A DNA stretch of 64,000 bases from Prochlorococcus sp. AG-402-G10 (GCA_003279445.1 QCHT01000008.1:1-64000); one strand, 5' to 3'. Positions 27,801-37,650 are shown, counted from the stretch's first letter. Notes: a model not told the origin generated them from the letters alone. Translations and numbers: made by a program.

Positions 27801-28301
27801 GTGTCACGAAATTACTATCAACTTCTTCATGTTGCTGAAACTGCTGATTTGCAAACCATTAAGAAAGCATTTCATCAATTAAGCAAAGTTTTACACCCTG
27901 ACATAACTGTGCTCCCTGCTAATGAAGCAGCAAATGAATTTCATCAAGTCTGTGAGGCTTATGAAAAATTATCTGATCCAATTAGTAGAGAAAAATATGA
28001 TAATAAACTTAAAGAGTCAAGGTTAGGAACCGATCATTATAGTAATAAAATAAATGTGCGCAGCAACCTCTCTTCTAATGAAGTTGCTAATGATGGGAAC
28101 AGAAGAGCTTTATCTGGAGGTGAGCTTCTTTCCTTGTTTCTTTTGGGCATTGCAGTTTGTATTAGCTTATTATTAGGAATTATATTTGCTGTATTGGATG
28201 AAAGGGATCTTTATGTAGCGCCAAGTTGGCTTAATCCTAGTCCTTCACTTCTTGATGAAAGTCTTTACGCAAATAGAAATGCCGCTTCTGCCTCCAGCTA
28301 A
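27801..28301 (+). CDS. J-domain protein with a C-terminal membrane helix
   Basis: A 166-residue protein starting at GTG. Residues 1-68 form a J domain with the invariant HPD motif at 32-34, which stimulates Hsp70 (DnaK) ATPase. A polar linker follows, then one hydrophobic helix (about 112-134, LFLLGIAVCISLLLGIIF). It is therefore a membrane-anchored co-chaperone and lacks the zinc-finger and C-terminal domains of DnaJ. Its 3' end overlaps the DUF3143 gene by 23 bp. Confidence 0.9.
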   Translation: MSRNYYQLLHVAETADLQTIKKAFHQLSKVLHPDITVLPANEAANEFHQVCEAYEKLSDPISREKYDNKLKESRLGTDHYSNKINVRSNLSSNEVANDGNRRALSGGELLSLFLLGIAVCISLLLGIIFAVLDERDLYVAPSWLNPSPSLLDESLYANRNAASASS

Positions 28302-28545
28302 AACCCCATTGAATCAACATTCTTTACAGGCCTTTGAGTCTTGGTTGGTTAGTCTGGGAGCAAAAAAAAGTAGCTATAACCCTTGTGTCTGGGAGTGGAT
28401 TATTCCTCAATGGTCTGCGGAAATAATAATGAAACAAGATGAATTAATTGTAATTTGGAATGAGGGTGATACGAAAAGTCAGTTTAGTTTTCCTTATGGC
28501 TTACCTCGCCAGGATATTGAGGCGGCTTTAAAGCATGGCCCTTGA
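28279..28545 (+). CDS. DUF3143 family protein
   Basis: An 88-residue cyanobacterial DUF3143 protein. The ATG at 28279 (MPLLPPAKTPLNQHSL) is preferred over one 27 bases upstream because family similarity begins at the PLPP-TPLN region. Conserved elements include LVSLGA, WEW and the basic DxxRQDIEAAL-like C-terminus. Function unknown. It overlaps the J-domain gene and ends 1 bp before the end of the convergent bioA region. Confidence 0.82.
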   Translation: MPLLPPAKTPLNQHSLQAFESWLVSLGAKKSSYNPCVWEWIIPQWSAEIIMKQDELIVIWNEGDTKSQFSFPYGLPRQDIEAALKHGP

Positions 28546-28546
28546 A

Positions 28547-29835
28547 TTATTTAATGATATCTAACCCATTTTGAAGAGTAGTGTAGCAATGAGTCAGTTG
28601 CTCGTCGGTAATACAGAGTGGTGGCAAAAGATATATCACATTCCCTAGTGGTCGGATGAAGACATTGTGCCTCAATGCATATTTTTTATAGCTTTGCCTG
28701 TGATGTTTAGATAACCTGCTTCTTCATTTGTGTTGAGTTCAAAGGCAGCGATAGTACCGGCTAGTCTTACTTTCTTGACTTTTGGATGCAAGGCAAGTTG
28801 TTTTAGATGAGGAGAATGTCTGGATTCAAAGTTGAGGTATGAATTTGAATTGTCTTCCAATAGATCCAAGCTTGCATTGGCTGCAGCACAACCTAGTGGA
28901 TTCGCTGTAAAGCTATGACCATGCCAAAAAGTTTTCCTGGGGTTTGAATCTAGAAAAACATCAAATATTTTCTTGCTTGCCATAGTGATACCCATTGGGA
29001 GGAATCCACCAGTCAGTCCTTTGGAAAGACACATCAAGTCAGGTGAGAGTTTCCCACGCTGAGATGCAAAGAGAGCACCTGTTCGCCCGAATCCAACCAT
29101 GACTTCATCAGCAATGAGTAATGTCTTTGATTGATGAACAATTTTTTCTATTTTTTCTAAGAATTCTGTTCTCACTATTGCCATGCCACCTGCTCCTTGG
29201 ACGAGTGGCTCAAGTATTACTGCTGCTGTAGGCACCTTAAGCAGTGTTTCAAGTTGTCTGATTGCTTTTTCTTCCCGCGCATCTATTTCTGGGTCATTCC
29301 ACCATGTTGAGGGCCAAAGAACCCTGCTTACCGGGAAAAGTAACTTTTCAAATGGCTCGTTAAAAAGATTTCGTTCCCCTACTGACATCGCTCCAAAAGT
29401 ATCTCCATGATAGGCACCTTCGAATGCAATTATGTGTTGCCTTTCTTCTCCTTGGTTATGCCACCATTGAAGAGCTAGCTTTATTGCTACTTCAACAGCA
29501 GTAGAGCCATTGTCTGAGAAAAATAGTCTTTCTAGACCAGTTGCCTTACTGAGCCTTTTGGCTAGAAGTTCAGCTTGTGGATGTGTGAAATCAGCGAAGA
29601 TTACTTGCTCTAACTCTTGGGCCTGATGATAAATCGCCTCTGCAATGTATTTGTTTCCATGACCATGAAGAGTCACCCACCAGCTGCTTATTGCATCAAT
29701 AATAGATGTCCCATCATCTGTTATAAGTAGAGCTCCATTACCCTTTAGAGCTCTTTCAGGTGGCTTTGAGGATGTTATTTGAGTAAATGGAGGCCAGAGA
29801 TTTGGATGCCATTCCGTTGCTAATGAATTTTTCAT
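28547..29835 (-). pseudogene. bioA: Adenosylmethionine-8-amino-7-oxononanoate aminotransferase with a C-terminal frameshift
   Basis: BioA converts KAPA to DAPA in biotin synthesis using PLP and SAM. The first 387 codons (28672-29835) read normally: SSWWVTLHGH, FFSDNGSTAVEVA, FEGAYHGDTFGAM, IADEVMVGFGRTG and the PLP lysine in LSKGLTGG. The frame then stops at 28672 after GKAIKNMH. The -1 frame continues to 28547 as ALRHNVFIRPLGNVIYLLPPL plus about 25 more residues, which is the conserved BioA C-terminus. One base appears lost in the A-run at 28682-28687. The truncated form lacks the conserved Arg that binds substrate. The run also forms A AAA AAT, so slippage might restore the full protein. 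Last gene of the biotin operon. Confidence 0.85.
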
Positions 29836-29994
29836 TTTCTTGTCTAGGTTGGTTCGTTTGAAGAAGGAAGCAATTAATCTTTGGTATGTCGCAAAACAAA
29901 AATGTTCATAGGTTTGACTTTAAAAAATGGATTTAGTCCAATTCTATGCACCTTTATGGCTAAATTAAGTCTCTATATCAACTTGGATTAAGTA

Positions 29995-30657
29995 CTAACA
30001 AGTATTAGTATGATTAATTAGCTTTTCAAGCTTTTCAGAAACCTTTTGCTCCCTCCATTGCATAGAGAGGACTTCGGAAGAGATTTGCTCCATTAGAGGC
30101 AATTGCGCAACTATATCTATTCCACTTACTTCTTTAAGTGTCTTAGGGTTGTCTGAATGAAATGGACCATTCAATATAATCCCTATTATGGGGATATTTC
30201 TTTTTTTTAAAGCTTCAATAGTTAGGAGTGTGTGGTTAAGAGTACCTAAGCCAGTTCTTGCAACAAGGAGAACAGGTAACATCCATTTTCTTAATTGATC
30301 AATTTGCAAATATTCTCGAGTCAAAGGAACCATTACACCGCCGGCTGTCTCAATTACAAGAGGTTCTTTGATCATAGGAATCTTTAGATTTTGAGATTCG
30401 ACCAATTGATTTTCTTGCTCAGCTGCCCAGTGTGGCGAGACAGCTGCCTTGAATTTGTATCGCTCGGGAAGGATCCTCTCTGGAGGGAGGTTTAGAAGTT
30501 GTTGGACTGTATGTGAATCACCACCATCTTCGTAACCACTTTGAATAGGTTTCCAATAAACGGCTTTTAAACCTTGTACTAGAAAACTACTGACAATAGT
30601 TTTGCCAACGTCTGTATCTGTTCCACATACAATCAGTTTTAAAGACTGCAAATTCAT
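29995..30657 (-). CDS. bioD: Dethiobiotin synthetase
   Basis: Closes the ureido ring of DAPA with CO2 and ATP to make dethiobiotin. The P-loop CGTDTDVGKT lies near the N-terminus, followed by YWKPIQSG and VIETAGGVMVPL. The ATG at 30657 (MNLQSLKL) overlaps the bioC stop as ATGA. An upstream ATG at 30687 would add ten residues but deepen the overlap. It ends 159 bp before bioA; that gap has no gene. Confidence 0.94.
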   Translation of the reverse strand: MNLQSLKLIVCGTDTDVGKTIVSSFLVQGLKAVYWKPIQSGYEDGGDSHTVQQLLNLPPERILPERYKFKAAVSPHWAAEQENQLVESQNLKIPMIKEPLVIETAGGVMVPLTREYLQIDQLRKWMLPVLLVARTGLGTLNHTLLTIEALKKRNIPIIGIILNGPFHSDNPKTLKEVSGIDIVAQLPLMEQISSEVLSMQWREQKVSEKLEKLINHTNTC

Positions 30658-31409
30658 TTTTGAGCTATAAGTACTTGAATGAACCAAGTCAATTTATAGA
30701 CATGAGTTTTTTGAGAGATCTCCCACGCATTTTCTAGTTTTCTCCATTGTGTAATTGAAAGGGATTGTTGAGGACTGCTTTGGCCTCCAATTTTTACGAA
30801 TGTTTTTAAAAGTGAAGTAACTTTGGGGCTCTCTTGGGTAAAACGTTCGAGTCTTTGGAATTTTATCTGTTCATTTGTGATTACTTTAAGTATTGAATCT
30901 TTAGAGGGAAATTGCATAGCAGTGCAAGCAACACCTGCTTTTTTTGCAGCTTTATGCCATTCGGGGAAACTTCCCTCTACTGGGATTGCTATCGCAATAC
31001 ATCCGCCAGGAGCTAATGCATGAAACCATTCTTCTAATTTTTTTTCTGGTTTATTGATCCAATGGAGCACAAAGTTCGATGCAATTAATGTTGGAGGGCC
31101 TATCCATTGCGGTAGACCTGAGTTCAGATCAAAAAGGAGTGTTTCACTTTCAGATGGATGCTGCTCCAGCATCTTTGGAGAACTATCTACCCTAATTACA
31201 GCTTGATTTGGATGAAGTCTTTCAAGTTCATTTGCAAGAAAACCTGTCCCAGAACCTAGGTCAACCCACAGTCCAGTAGGGATAGTTCTTTGTGAGCATT
31301 CCAATGCAAGCAACTTTGCAAAAGGCATTTGCAAAGTTGCTTCCTTGTTATATCTAGAGGAAGCCTCGTCAAAGTTTTTGATTATATGGTTTTGCCAGCT
31401 TGTTTTCAT
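30654..31409 (-). CDS. bioC: Malonyl-ACP O-methyltransferase
   Basis: BioC methylates malonyl-ACP so that fatty acid synthesis can build the pimeloyl chain of biotin. The 251-residue protein has a class I SAM-binding motif (DLGSGTGFLANEL, near residue 50), a PQW-region typical of BioC (SGLPQWI) and ASNFVLHWI. Sits third in bioF-bioK-bioC-bioD-bioA and overlaps both neighbours by 4 bases. Confidence 0.92.
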   Translation of the reverse strand: MKTSWQNHIIKNFDEASSRYNKEATLQMPFAKLLALECSQRTIPTGLWVDLGSGTGFLANELERLHPNQAVIRVDSSPKMLEQHPSESETLLFDLNSGLPQWIGPPTLIASNFVLHWINKPEKKLEEWFHALAPGGCIAIAIPVEGSFPEWHKAAKKAGVACTAMQFPSKDSILKVITNEQIKFQRLERFTQESPKVTSLLKTFVKIGGQSSPQQSLSITQWRKLENAWEISQKTHVYKLTWFIQVLIAQK

Positions 31410-32122
31410 TTAGTTGATTTTAACCAATTGCTAACTTTTTTGATGATGCCTGGTAGTTGGATGATATGTCCTTCACCCGTAAGACGCCACTGAGTAGGTG
31501 GGTGATCCATATGTATCCTTAGATCTGAGATGAGCTGATCACTTGTTATAGGATGGATTATCTTATCTTCTTTGCCTTGTATTGCGAGAATCCGTGTGTT
31601 TTTTGAAAGGGCTTTAGGTAATTCATGACTCTTGATTAGAAGATTAAAGTCTTCTATAAGTTGCTTTCGACCTTCGTCAGAGATCCTTTGTGAAAGTGGT
31701 CCGTCTATAGAATCAGGAATCTTATAAGGTTGATTTGCTTTCTTCAGAAACATGAAAAGCATTTTGCTCTCTGTTGTTTTACCTAAATGCTTTTGCATGC
31801 CGATTAACCCTGTCCGTACGGCTCTACTACCTGGACCATTGGGAACAAAACGACTAAAGCTGTTTATTAAAATAATGTCTGAGGCTTCTTTAAGTATTTT
31901 AGAAGGGAGTAAATGTATCCCAAGTGAATGACAAAAAATAACTTTTTTCTGACCCATACTTGCCTGGGTATTGTTATTCCACGTAGGGTTTGAAGCTTCG
32001 TAATTTCCATAACCTCTCTCGGCATTTTTCCAAAGCCAACCATCATTTTGAAAGTATTGTTCCCAGTTTGTCCAAAAAGTGCTATCACAACACCATCCAT
32101 GCATGGAGATTGCTTGCTTCAT
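31406..32122 (-). CDS. bioK: BioK-type pimeloyl-ACP methyl ester esterase
   Basis: A 238-residue alpha/beta-hydrolase. The nucleophile elbow is CHSLG with Ser66. A likely acid is the Asp in GKEDKI near 195, and the catalytic His is in GEGHIIQ near 220. In marine Synechococcus and Prochlorococcus a hydrolase at this position in the bio operon, BioK, replaces E. coli BioH and frees pimeloyl-ACP by removing the methyl cap. The assignment rests on the location between bioF and bioC, the size and the triad. It overlaps both neighbours by 4 bases. Confidence 0.87.
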   Translation of the reverse strand: MKQAISMHGWCCDSTFWTNWEQYFQNDGWLWKNAERGYGNYEASNPTWNNNTQASMGQKKVIFCHSLGIHLLPSKILKEASDIILINSFSRFVPNGPGSRAVRTGLIGMQKHLGKTTESKMLFMFLKKANQPYKIPDSIDGPLSQRISDEGRKQLIEDFNLLIKSHELPKALSKNTRILAIQGKEDKIIHPITSDQLISDLRIHMDHPPTQWRLTGEGHIIQLPGIIKKVSNWLKSTK

Positions 32123-33264
32123 TGCTTTTTCCCAAGGTGAAACAATAGTTTCTGTAGGGTCCCTTTAGGCAAATTACTTCTAACAATAAGTCTCAGTCGG
32201 GAAGTTCCCTCAGGAACAGTAGGCGGGCGTATTGCAATAGTTAAAAGACCATGCTTTTCCAGTTCATATTGCTTCTTCAAGGACTCTTCATCATTACCAA
32301 TCTCAAGCGAAATGATGGGACCAATTCCCTTAGGGCAACTCCAACCTTGCTTTGCAAGTTCCGACCTCCAAATTATTGCTTCTTCTTGCAGTTTTTGACC
32401 TTCCTTAGGGTTAGCTTTTAAGAATTCTAATGCCTCCAAAGCTGCTGAAGCTAATGGTGGAGCTAGAGCCGTTGTATAACGAAAAGCACCACTGGTTTGA
32501 AGGAGATGCTCGCCAAAAATGTTATTTGTCGCTACGAAAGCACCCCCACTTCCAAATGCTTTACCAAAAGTGCCACTAATCATCGTAATTCCTTTTGATA
32601 TTCCATGGCATAAACCGCGGCCTTGATCTCCTAAAACACCTAAAGCATGTGCTTCGTCAACTAAAAGTCTTGCTTGATAGTTCTCACAGAGAAGAGCGAT
32701 TTTCTTTATGTCTGGACTAGTCCCTTCCATGCTAAAAAGACTTTCAGTTATGACTAGAGGTGCTTGACTAGGTTGTTCAAGCACAGAATTCTGGAGAAGC
32801 CTTTCAAGATCATTAATATTATTGTGTGCAAAACGCTTAATCTTTGCGCCACTTGCTTTGATCCCGACCAAGAGTGAATGATGAATTAACTTGTCAGTGA
32901 TCACAAGAGTTTTTCTATTTGCTAAAGCACAAACTGCAGCTAAATTTGCCTGAAACCCACTCGGGAAAAGGAGAACCCTTTCTAAACCAAGCCATTTACC
33001 AAGCTCTTGCTCAAGTTTTTTATGTATAGGTCTACTTCCTGTAACAAGCCTAGACCCTCCAGCCCCTATTCCTTCAGAGAGCATTGTTTTATGAGCTGCT
33101 TCAATTAGTCTGGGGTCTTGGCTGAGACCAAGATAATCATTGCTAGCAAGATCTATAAGTGGGATTGATTCATTGTTTTTTCCAGAACTAATTAATTGAA
33201 AGGCTTTCTCACCTGGTTCCCAGGTCCTTATTTTACGTAGTCTTGAATTTGGAATTTTTTTCAT
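32119..33264 (-). CDS. bioF: 8-amino-7-oxononanoate synthase
   Basis: BioF condenses pimeloyl-ACP (or -CoA) with L-alanine to KAPA, using PLP. Motifs include NDYLGLSQDP, GSRLVTGS, LLFPSGFQAN, DEAHALGVLG and the PLP-lysine region SGTFGKAFG. The frame is open to 33345, but the ATG at 33264 (MKKIPNSRLRK) gives the normal family N-terminus. First gene of the bioF-bioK-bioC-bioD-bioA operon; divergent from the helicase gene. The intervening gap should hold its promoter. Confidence 0.94.
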   Translation of the reverse strand: MKKIPNSRLRKIRTWEPGEKAFQLISSGKNNESIPLIDLASNDYLGLSQDPRLIEAAHKTMLSEGIGAGGSRLVTGSRPIHKKLEQELGKWLGLERVLLFPSGFQANLAAVCALANRKTLVITDKLIHHSLLVGIKASGAKIKRFAHNNINDLERLLQNSVLEQPSQAPLVITESLFSMEGTSPDIKKIALLCENYQARLLVDEAHALGVLGDQGRGLCHGISKGITMISGTFGKAFGSGGAFVATNNIFGEHLLQTSGAFRYTTALAPPLASAALEALEFLKANPKEGQKLQEEAIIWRSELAKQGWSCPKGIGPIISLEIGNDEESLKKQYELEKHGLLTIAIRPPTVPEGTSRLRLIVRSNLPKGTLQKLLFHLGKKQ

Positions 33265-33389
33265 GTATCTAGTTTGATGAGATTTTTTAGTTTTAAATAA
33301 GATTCTTTGATATTTTGAATATGCATGGTTTTCTTGAGATGGCATTATTGGATGGGGAGATTAAATTCTCTGAGTAGGATTAGTGGGAT

Positions 33390-36182
33390 GTGCTGGAGAT
33401 GAGAAAAACGGCTTCTGATTTTGTGGAAGAAAAATTGGATCTAGGGAATATTTTCCCATTTCAGTTGGATACTTTTCAGCTTGAGGCTATAGATGCTCTT
33501 GACCAAGGGCATTCAGTTGTAGTTAGTGCTCCTACGGGCTCTGGTAAGACGATGATTGGTGAATATGCGATTTACAGGGCAATTTCGCATGGACAAAAGG
33601 TTTTATATACAACTCCTCTTAAGGCCCTCTCAAATCAAAAACTCCGTGATTTCCGCAATCAATTTGGCTATGAAAATGTAGGTCTTCTTACAGGGGATCT
33701 GAGTGTGAATAGAGGCGCTCCAATTACGGTGATGACTACAGAAATTTTCCGGAATATGCTTTATGCAGAAGTAGATGAGCGTGAGGACCCTCTCGCTGAT
33801 GTTGAGGCGGTTGTCTTAGATGAGTGCCACTATATGAATGATTCTCAACGTGGAACGGTTTGGGAAGAGTCAATAATTCATTGTCCTTCATCTGTACAAC
33901 TATTAGCACTTTCAGCAACTGTTGCTAATGCAGGGCAATTAACAGATTGGATTCAGAAAGTTCATGGTCCCACAGAATTGATTTTTAGTGACTTTCGCCC
34001 GGTACCGCTGAACTTTTCTTTTTGTAGTGCGAAGGGATTGCACCCTCTGCTCAACAACTCTAGAACAGGCTTGCATCCAAATTGTAAAGTTTGGAGACCT
34101 CCTAAGGGGCAGAAGAGGAAGAGGCGTTCTCCTAAACCATTACAACCTGAATCGCCTTCAATCAGTTTTGTAATTAAAAATATGGCAGAGAGGGAGATGC
34201 TCCCTGCTATTTATTTCATATTTAGTCGACGTGGTTGTGATAGAGCTGTTAAAGATCTTTTAGGCTCATTGCGTTTAGTGTCAGATGTAGAGCAAGCAAA
34301 GATTGAAGCTCGTTTAAGTTTGTATATCAAGGAGAATTCGGAAGGTGTTCGTAGTGGAATACACTTGGATGCTCTTAGGTGTGGTATTGCATCTCATCAT
34401 GCTGGAGTTCTGCCCGCGTGGAAGGAACTAATAGAGGAATTATTCCAGCAGGGCTTAGTTAAGGTCGTTTTTGCTACAGAAACTTTAGCTGCAGGCATAA
34501 ATATGCCTGCTCGCACCACAGTTATTTCAACTTTGTCAAAGCGAACTGAAAATGGCCATCGGCAACTTATGGGGAGTGAGTTCTTACAAATGGCTGGTAG
34601 AGCAGGTCGGAGAGGATTAGATTCGGAAGGCCATGTCGTAACTGTGCAAAGTCGTTTTGAAGGTGTTCGGGAAGCTGGGCAGTTAGCTACTTGTAATGCA
34701 AATCCCTTAGTAAGTCAATTTACTCCAAGTTATGGAATGGTTCTAAACCTGCTGCAGCGCTATGACTTGGAAAAATCAAGGGAATTAGTGCAGAGGAGTT
34801 TTGGTTGCTATTTGGCGAGTTTAGACTTATCTGACGAAGAAGAACAGTTAGAGCAATTACGCATTAGGCTTTCTGATCTTCAAGTTTTGGCTGGTGATGT
34901 TCCATGGAATGATTTTGAAGATTATGAGAAGCGTCGGGACCGTTTAAAAGAAGAAAGAAGGTTGCTTCGCATTCTCCAAAAGCAAGCAGCTGATACTCTC
35001 GTTAGTGAACTAACTTCAGCATTGCAATTTGCAAGTGTGGGAACATTGATTAGTGTTAAGACCCCTTCCTTTAAAGGTCTTGTTACCCCTGCTGTGATTG
35101 TCGCAAAACAACAGCAGCATGGTCACTCATCTTACCTTTTATGCTTGACTGACTCCAACACTTGGACTTTAATAGCTTGCCAGTCTGTAGTAAGTCTCCA
35201 TGCGGAACTTAGTTGTATAGATGTAGCATCTCTAAAGGCTCCAGATCTGAGTCGTTTAAATGAAGTGATCCATGGTGACAGCCAGAGTTTATTGATCGCT
35301 TCTGCTATTCACGAGGCCGCACAAACTTATGACATGCTTACCCCACAGTACGACCTTGCTGCAGAAGTAATTTCTCAGTCTAAATTTGTAAATTCATTAG
35401 AAGAAGAATTAGCAGATTTACCAGCCCATCAATGGGGTGATCGTAAAAAACTCAAAAAACATCGCAGACGAATGGAAGAGCTTGAGCTTGAGATTAGAGA
35501 GCGTCAAAATTTGATACATCATCGTGCAAACCGCCACTGGGATACTTTCTTAGCGTTGTTGGAGATTTTGCAATATTTTGGATGTCTAAATGAGATTAAG
35601 TCTACAGAGATAGGTAAAACTGTTGGGGCATTACGAGGTGATAATGAGCTTTGGCTGGGTCTTGTCTTAATGAGTGGTCATTTAGATGAATTATCCCCTG
35701 CTCAGCTGGCTGCTGTATTGCAGGCTGTTAGCACCGAAGTTAATCGCCCTGATTTATGGTCTGGGTTTTCTGCATCTCCTCAAGCTTTGGAAACGTTAAG
35801 AGATTTATCAAGTATTCGCCGGGAACTATTGCGAATACAAGAGAGATATGATTTAAATATCCCAGCTTGGTCTGAACCCGAATTAATCGGATTAGTTGAG
35901 AAATGGGCTAATGGCTCGACTTGGGATAGGTTAATGGCGAATACGTCATTAGACGAGGGAGACGTTGTGCGAGTTTTACGTCGTACAATCGATCTTCTGG
36001 CTCAAATCCCTTATTGTGTGGCAACTAGTAAGCAGCTTAAGCGTAATGCTGCAAAAGCATTACATTCTCTAAATCGCTTTCCTGTGCGTGAAACGGAAGA
36101 TGTATTAAAAGAACAAAAAGAGCATGAAAAGGCCTTGAATCCTGCTACAGAACGTTTATCAAATTCAGGTAAATCAAAATAA
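33390..36182 (+). CDS. Ski2/Mtr4-like DExH-box helicase
   Basis: A 930-residue superfamily 2 RNA helicase. Walker A is APTGSGKT near residue 50, motif II is DECH (VVLDECHYMN), motif III is ALSATV, and motif VI is QMAGRAGRRG. The layout, with the long C-terminal half including a DSHCT-like helical region, resembles the Ski2/Mtr4/Dob1 group that acts in RNA turnover; in cyanobacteria the substrate is unknown. The start is GTG at 33390 or ATG 9 bases later. It is convergent with fumC, with 10 bp between. Confidence 0.88.
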   Translation: MLEMRKTASDFVEEKLDLGNIFPFQLDTFQLEAIDALDQGHSVVVSAPTGSGKTMIGEYAIYRAISHGQKVLYTTPLKALSNQKLRDFRNQFGYENVGLLTGDLSVNRGAPITVMTTEIFRNMLYAEVDEREDPLADVEAVVLDECHYMNDSQRGTVWEESIIHCPSSVQLLALSATVANAGQLTDWIQKVHGPTELIFSDFRPVPLNFSFCSAKGLHPLLNNSRTGLHPNCKVWRPPKGQKRKRRSPKPLQPESPSISFVIKNMAEREMLPAIYFIFSRRGCDRAVKDLLGSLRLVSDVEQAKIEARLSLYIKENSEGVRSGIHLDALRCGIASHHAGVLPAWKELIEELFQQGLVKVVFATETLAAGINMPARTTVISTLSKRTENGHRQLMGSEFLQMAGRAGRRGLDSEGHVVTVQSRFEGVREAGQLATCNANPLVSQFTPSYGMVLNLLQRYDLEKSRELVQRSFGCYLASLDLSDEEEQLEQLRIRLSDLQVLAGDVPWNDFEDYEKRRDRLKEERRLLRILQKQAADTLVSELTSALQFASVGTLISVKTPSFKGLVTPAVIVAKQQQHGHSSYLLCLTDSNTWTLIACQSVVSLHAELSCIDVASLKAPDLSRLNEVIHGDSQSLLIASAIHEAAQTYDMLTPQYDLAAEVISQSKFVNSLEEELADLPAHQWGDRKKLKKHRRRMEELELEIRERQNLIHHRANRHWDTFLALLEILQYFGCLNEIKSTEIGKTVGALRGDNELWLGLVLMSGHLDELSPAQLAAVLQAVSTEVNRPDLWSGFSASPQALETLRDLSSIRRELLRIQERYDLNIPAWSEPELIGLVEKWANGSTWDRLMANTSLDEGDVVRVLRRTIDLLAQIPYCVATSKQLKRNAAKALHSLNRFPVRETEDVLKEQKEHEKALNPATERLSNSGKSK

Positions 36183-36192
36183 ATATCGCCTA

Positions 36193-37587
36193 TTAATCTG
36201 AGCCAGTCATCAATTTTACGTTAACAATGCGATTGAAATCATTCTCATTAACATGGCCTAATAGCTTAGCTGCTTCTTTCAGGGTAATGTTTTTCTTATG
36301 AGCATATTGAGCAATTTGACTGGCTTTCTCGTAGCCAATCTCGGGAGCTAAGCTTGTGACAAGCATAAGAGACTGTTGAAGGTTGTGCTCGATTTTTTCG
36401 AGATTAGGTTGCATCCCCTCAACCATTGATACGCGAGAGCATCTACAGGCATCAGTTAGGAGAGTAATACCTTGTAGAAGGTTAAAGCCTATCAATGGTT
36501 TGTATACATTCATCTGTAGATGTCCCCCACTCCCCGCCATTGCGACTGCATTGTCGAGTGCTATCACTTGGGTGCAAACCATTGCCATCGCTTCACATTG
36601 TGTTGGGTTAACTTTGCCGGGCATTATTGAGCTACCTGGTTCATTAGCAGGGAGTGACAATTCTCCAAAGCCAGCTCTTGGGCCACAAGATAATAGACGA
36701 AGATCATTGACTACTTTTAATAGTGATACAGATAATAATTTCAATTCCGACATTGCATGTACTAATCCATCATGACTGGCCATTATGGCCAATTTATTTT
36801 TAGCTGATCTGAAAGGAAGCTTAGTTGAAGTTGCAATTGCTTGAGCAATCTTTTCTCCAAACTCCTTTGGGGAATTGATACCTGTTCCTATTGCAGTTCC
36901 CCCTAAAGGAAGAGGGAAAAGTTCGTTCATGCTTTCTTCTATTCTCTTACTAGCAGTTGCTAATTGCTCTTTCCAGGCAGATGCTTCTTGCCCAAGGGTA
37001 AGAGGAACAGCATCTTGTAGGTGTGTCCTACCTGTCTTGATTATTCCATTCCATTCACGTACTTTCTTCTCAAATGCATTAATGAGTCGATCAAGCTCAG
37101 GTAGAAGGTAATTAGTGATTTCTTGTACAGCAGCTATTTGTATGGCTGCTGGGAAAACGTCATTAGTGGATTGTGATTGATTAACGTCATCATTTGGATG
37201 CAATGGCCTATGACTACCTAAAGGATCGTTATTTGCTAATGCTGCAATATTGCAAATGACTTCGTTTACATTCATATTTGTTTGCGTGCCACTACCCGTT
37301 TGCCAGACACTCAAGGGAAATTGTTTGTCATGAAGTCCCGAAAGAATTTCTAAGCAAGCATTAATGATGAAATTTTTCTTTTGTTCTGTGATTAAGCCTA
37401 ATTGAAAATTAACTATTGCGGCAGATTGCTTAATTGTAGTTAAAGCATAAATAAGCTTGATAGGAATTTTATCGTCTCCAATTGCGAAATGTAGTAGGGA
37501 TCGCTGAGTTTGGGCTCCCCAGAGGGCTTGATTTGATACCTCTATTGACCCCATACTGTCACTTTCTAGGCGAGATGAATCAGTCAT
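36193..37587 (-). CDS. fumC: Fumarate hydratase, class II
   Basis: Reversibly hydrates fumarate to malate. The roughly 464-residue protein has GSGTQTNMN, the class II signature GSSIMPGKVNP with its flexible loop, and a basic C-terminus. The ATG at 37587 (MTDSSRLESD) is preferred over one 21 bases upstream. Marine picocyanobacteria use it in their incomplete TCA cycle and to recycle fumarate from purine and arginine synthesis; the neighbouring purB is another fumarate producer, which makes the pairing reasonable. Confidence 0.96.
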   Translation of the reverse strand: MTDSSRLESDSMGSIEVSNQALWGAQTQRSLLHFAIGDDKIPIKLIYALTTIKQSAAIVNFQLGLITEQKKNFIINACLEILSGLHDKQFPLSVWQTGSGTQTNMNVNEVICNIAALANNDPLGSHRPLHPNDDVNQSQSTNDVFPAAIQIAAVQEITNYLLPELDRLINAFEKKVREWNGIIKTGRTHLQDAVPLTLGQEASAWKEQLATASKRIEESMNELFPLPLGGTAIGTGINSPKEFGEKIAQAIATSTKLPFRSAKNKLAIMASHDGLVHAMSELKLLSVSLLKVVNDLRLLSCGPRAGFGELSLPANEPGSSIMPGKVNPTQCEAMAMVCTQVIALDNAVAMAGSGGHLQMNVYKPLIGFNLLQGITLLTDACRCSRVSMVEGMQPNLEKIEHNLQQSLMLVTSLAPEIGYEKASQIAQYAHKKNITLKEAAKLLGHVNENDFNRIVNVKLMTGSD

Positions 37588-37650
37588 TTTTTGTCGATGA
37601 TTTACCAATTACTGTTGTTTCATATTAAATCGTTTAATTGGCGATGAATT

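Noticed and set aside
36383-36775. 130-residue forward frame opposite fumC
   Set aside because: Shadow of the fumC reading frame, no ribosome-binding site, no recognisable motif.
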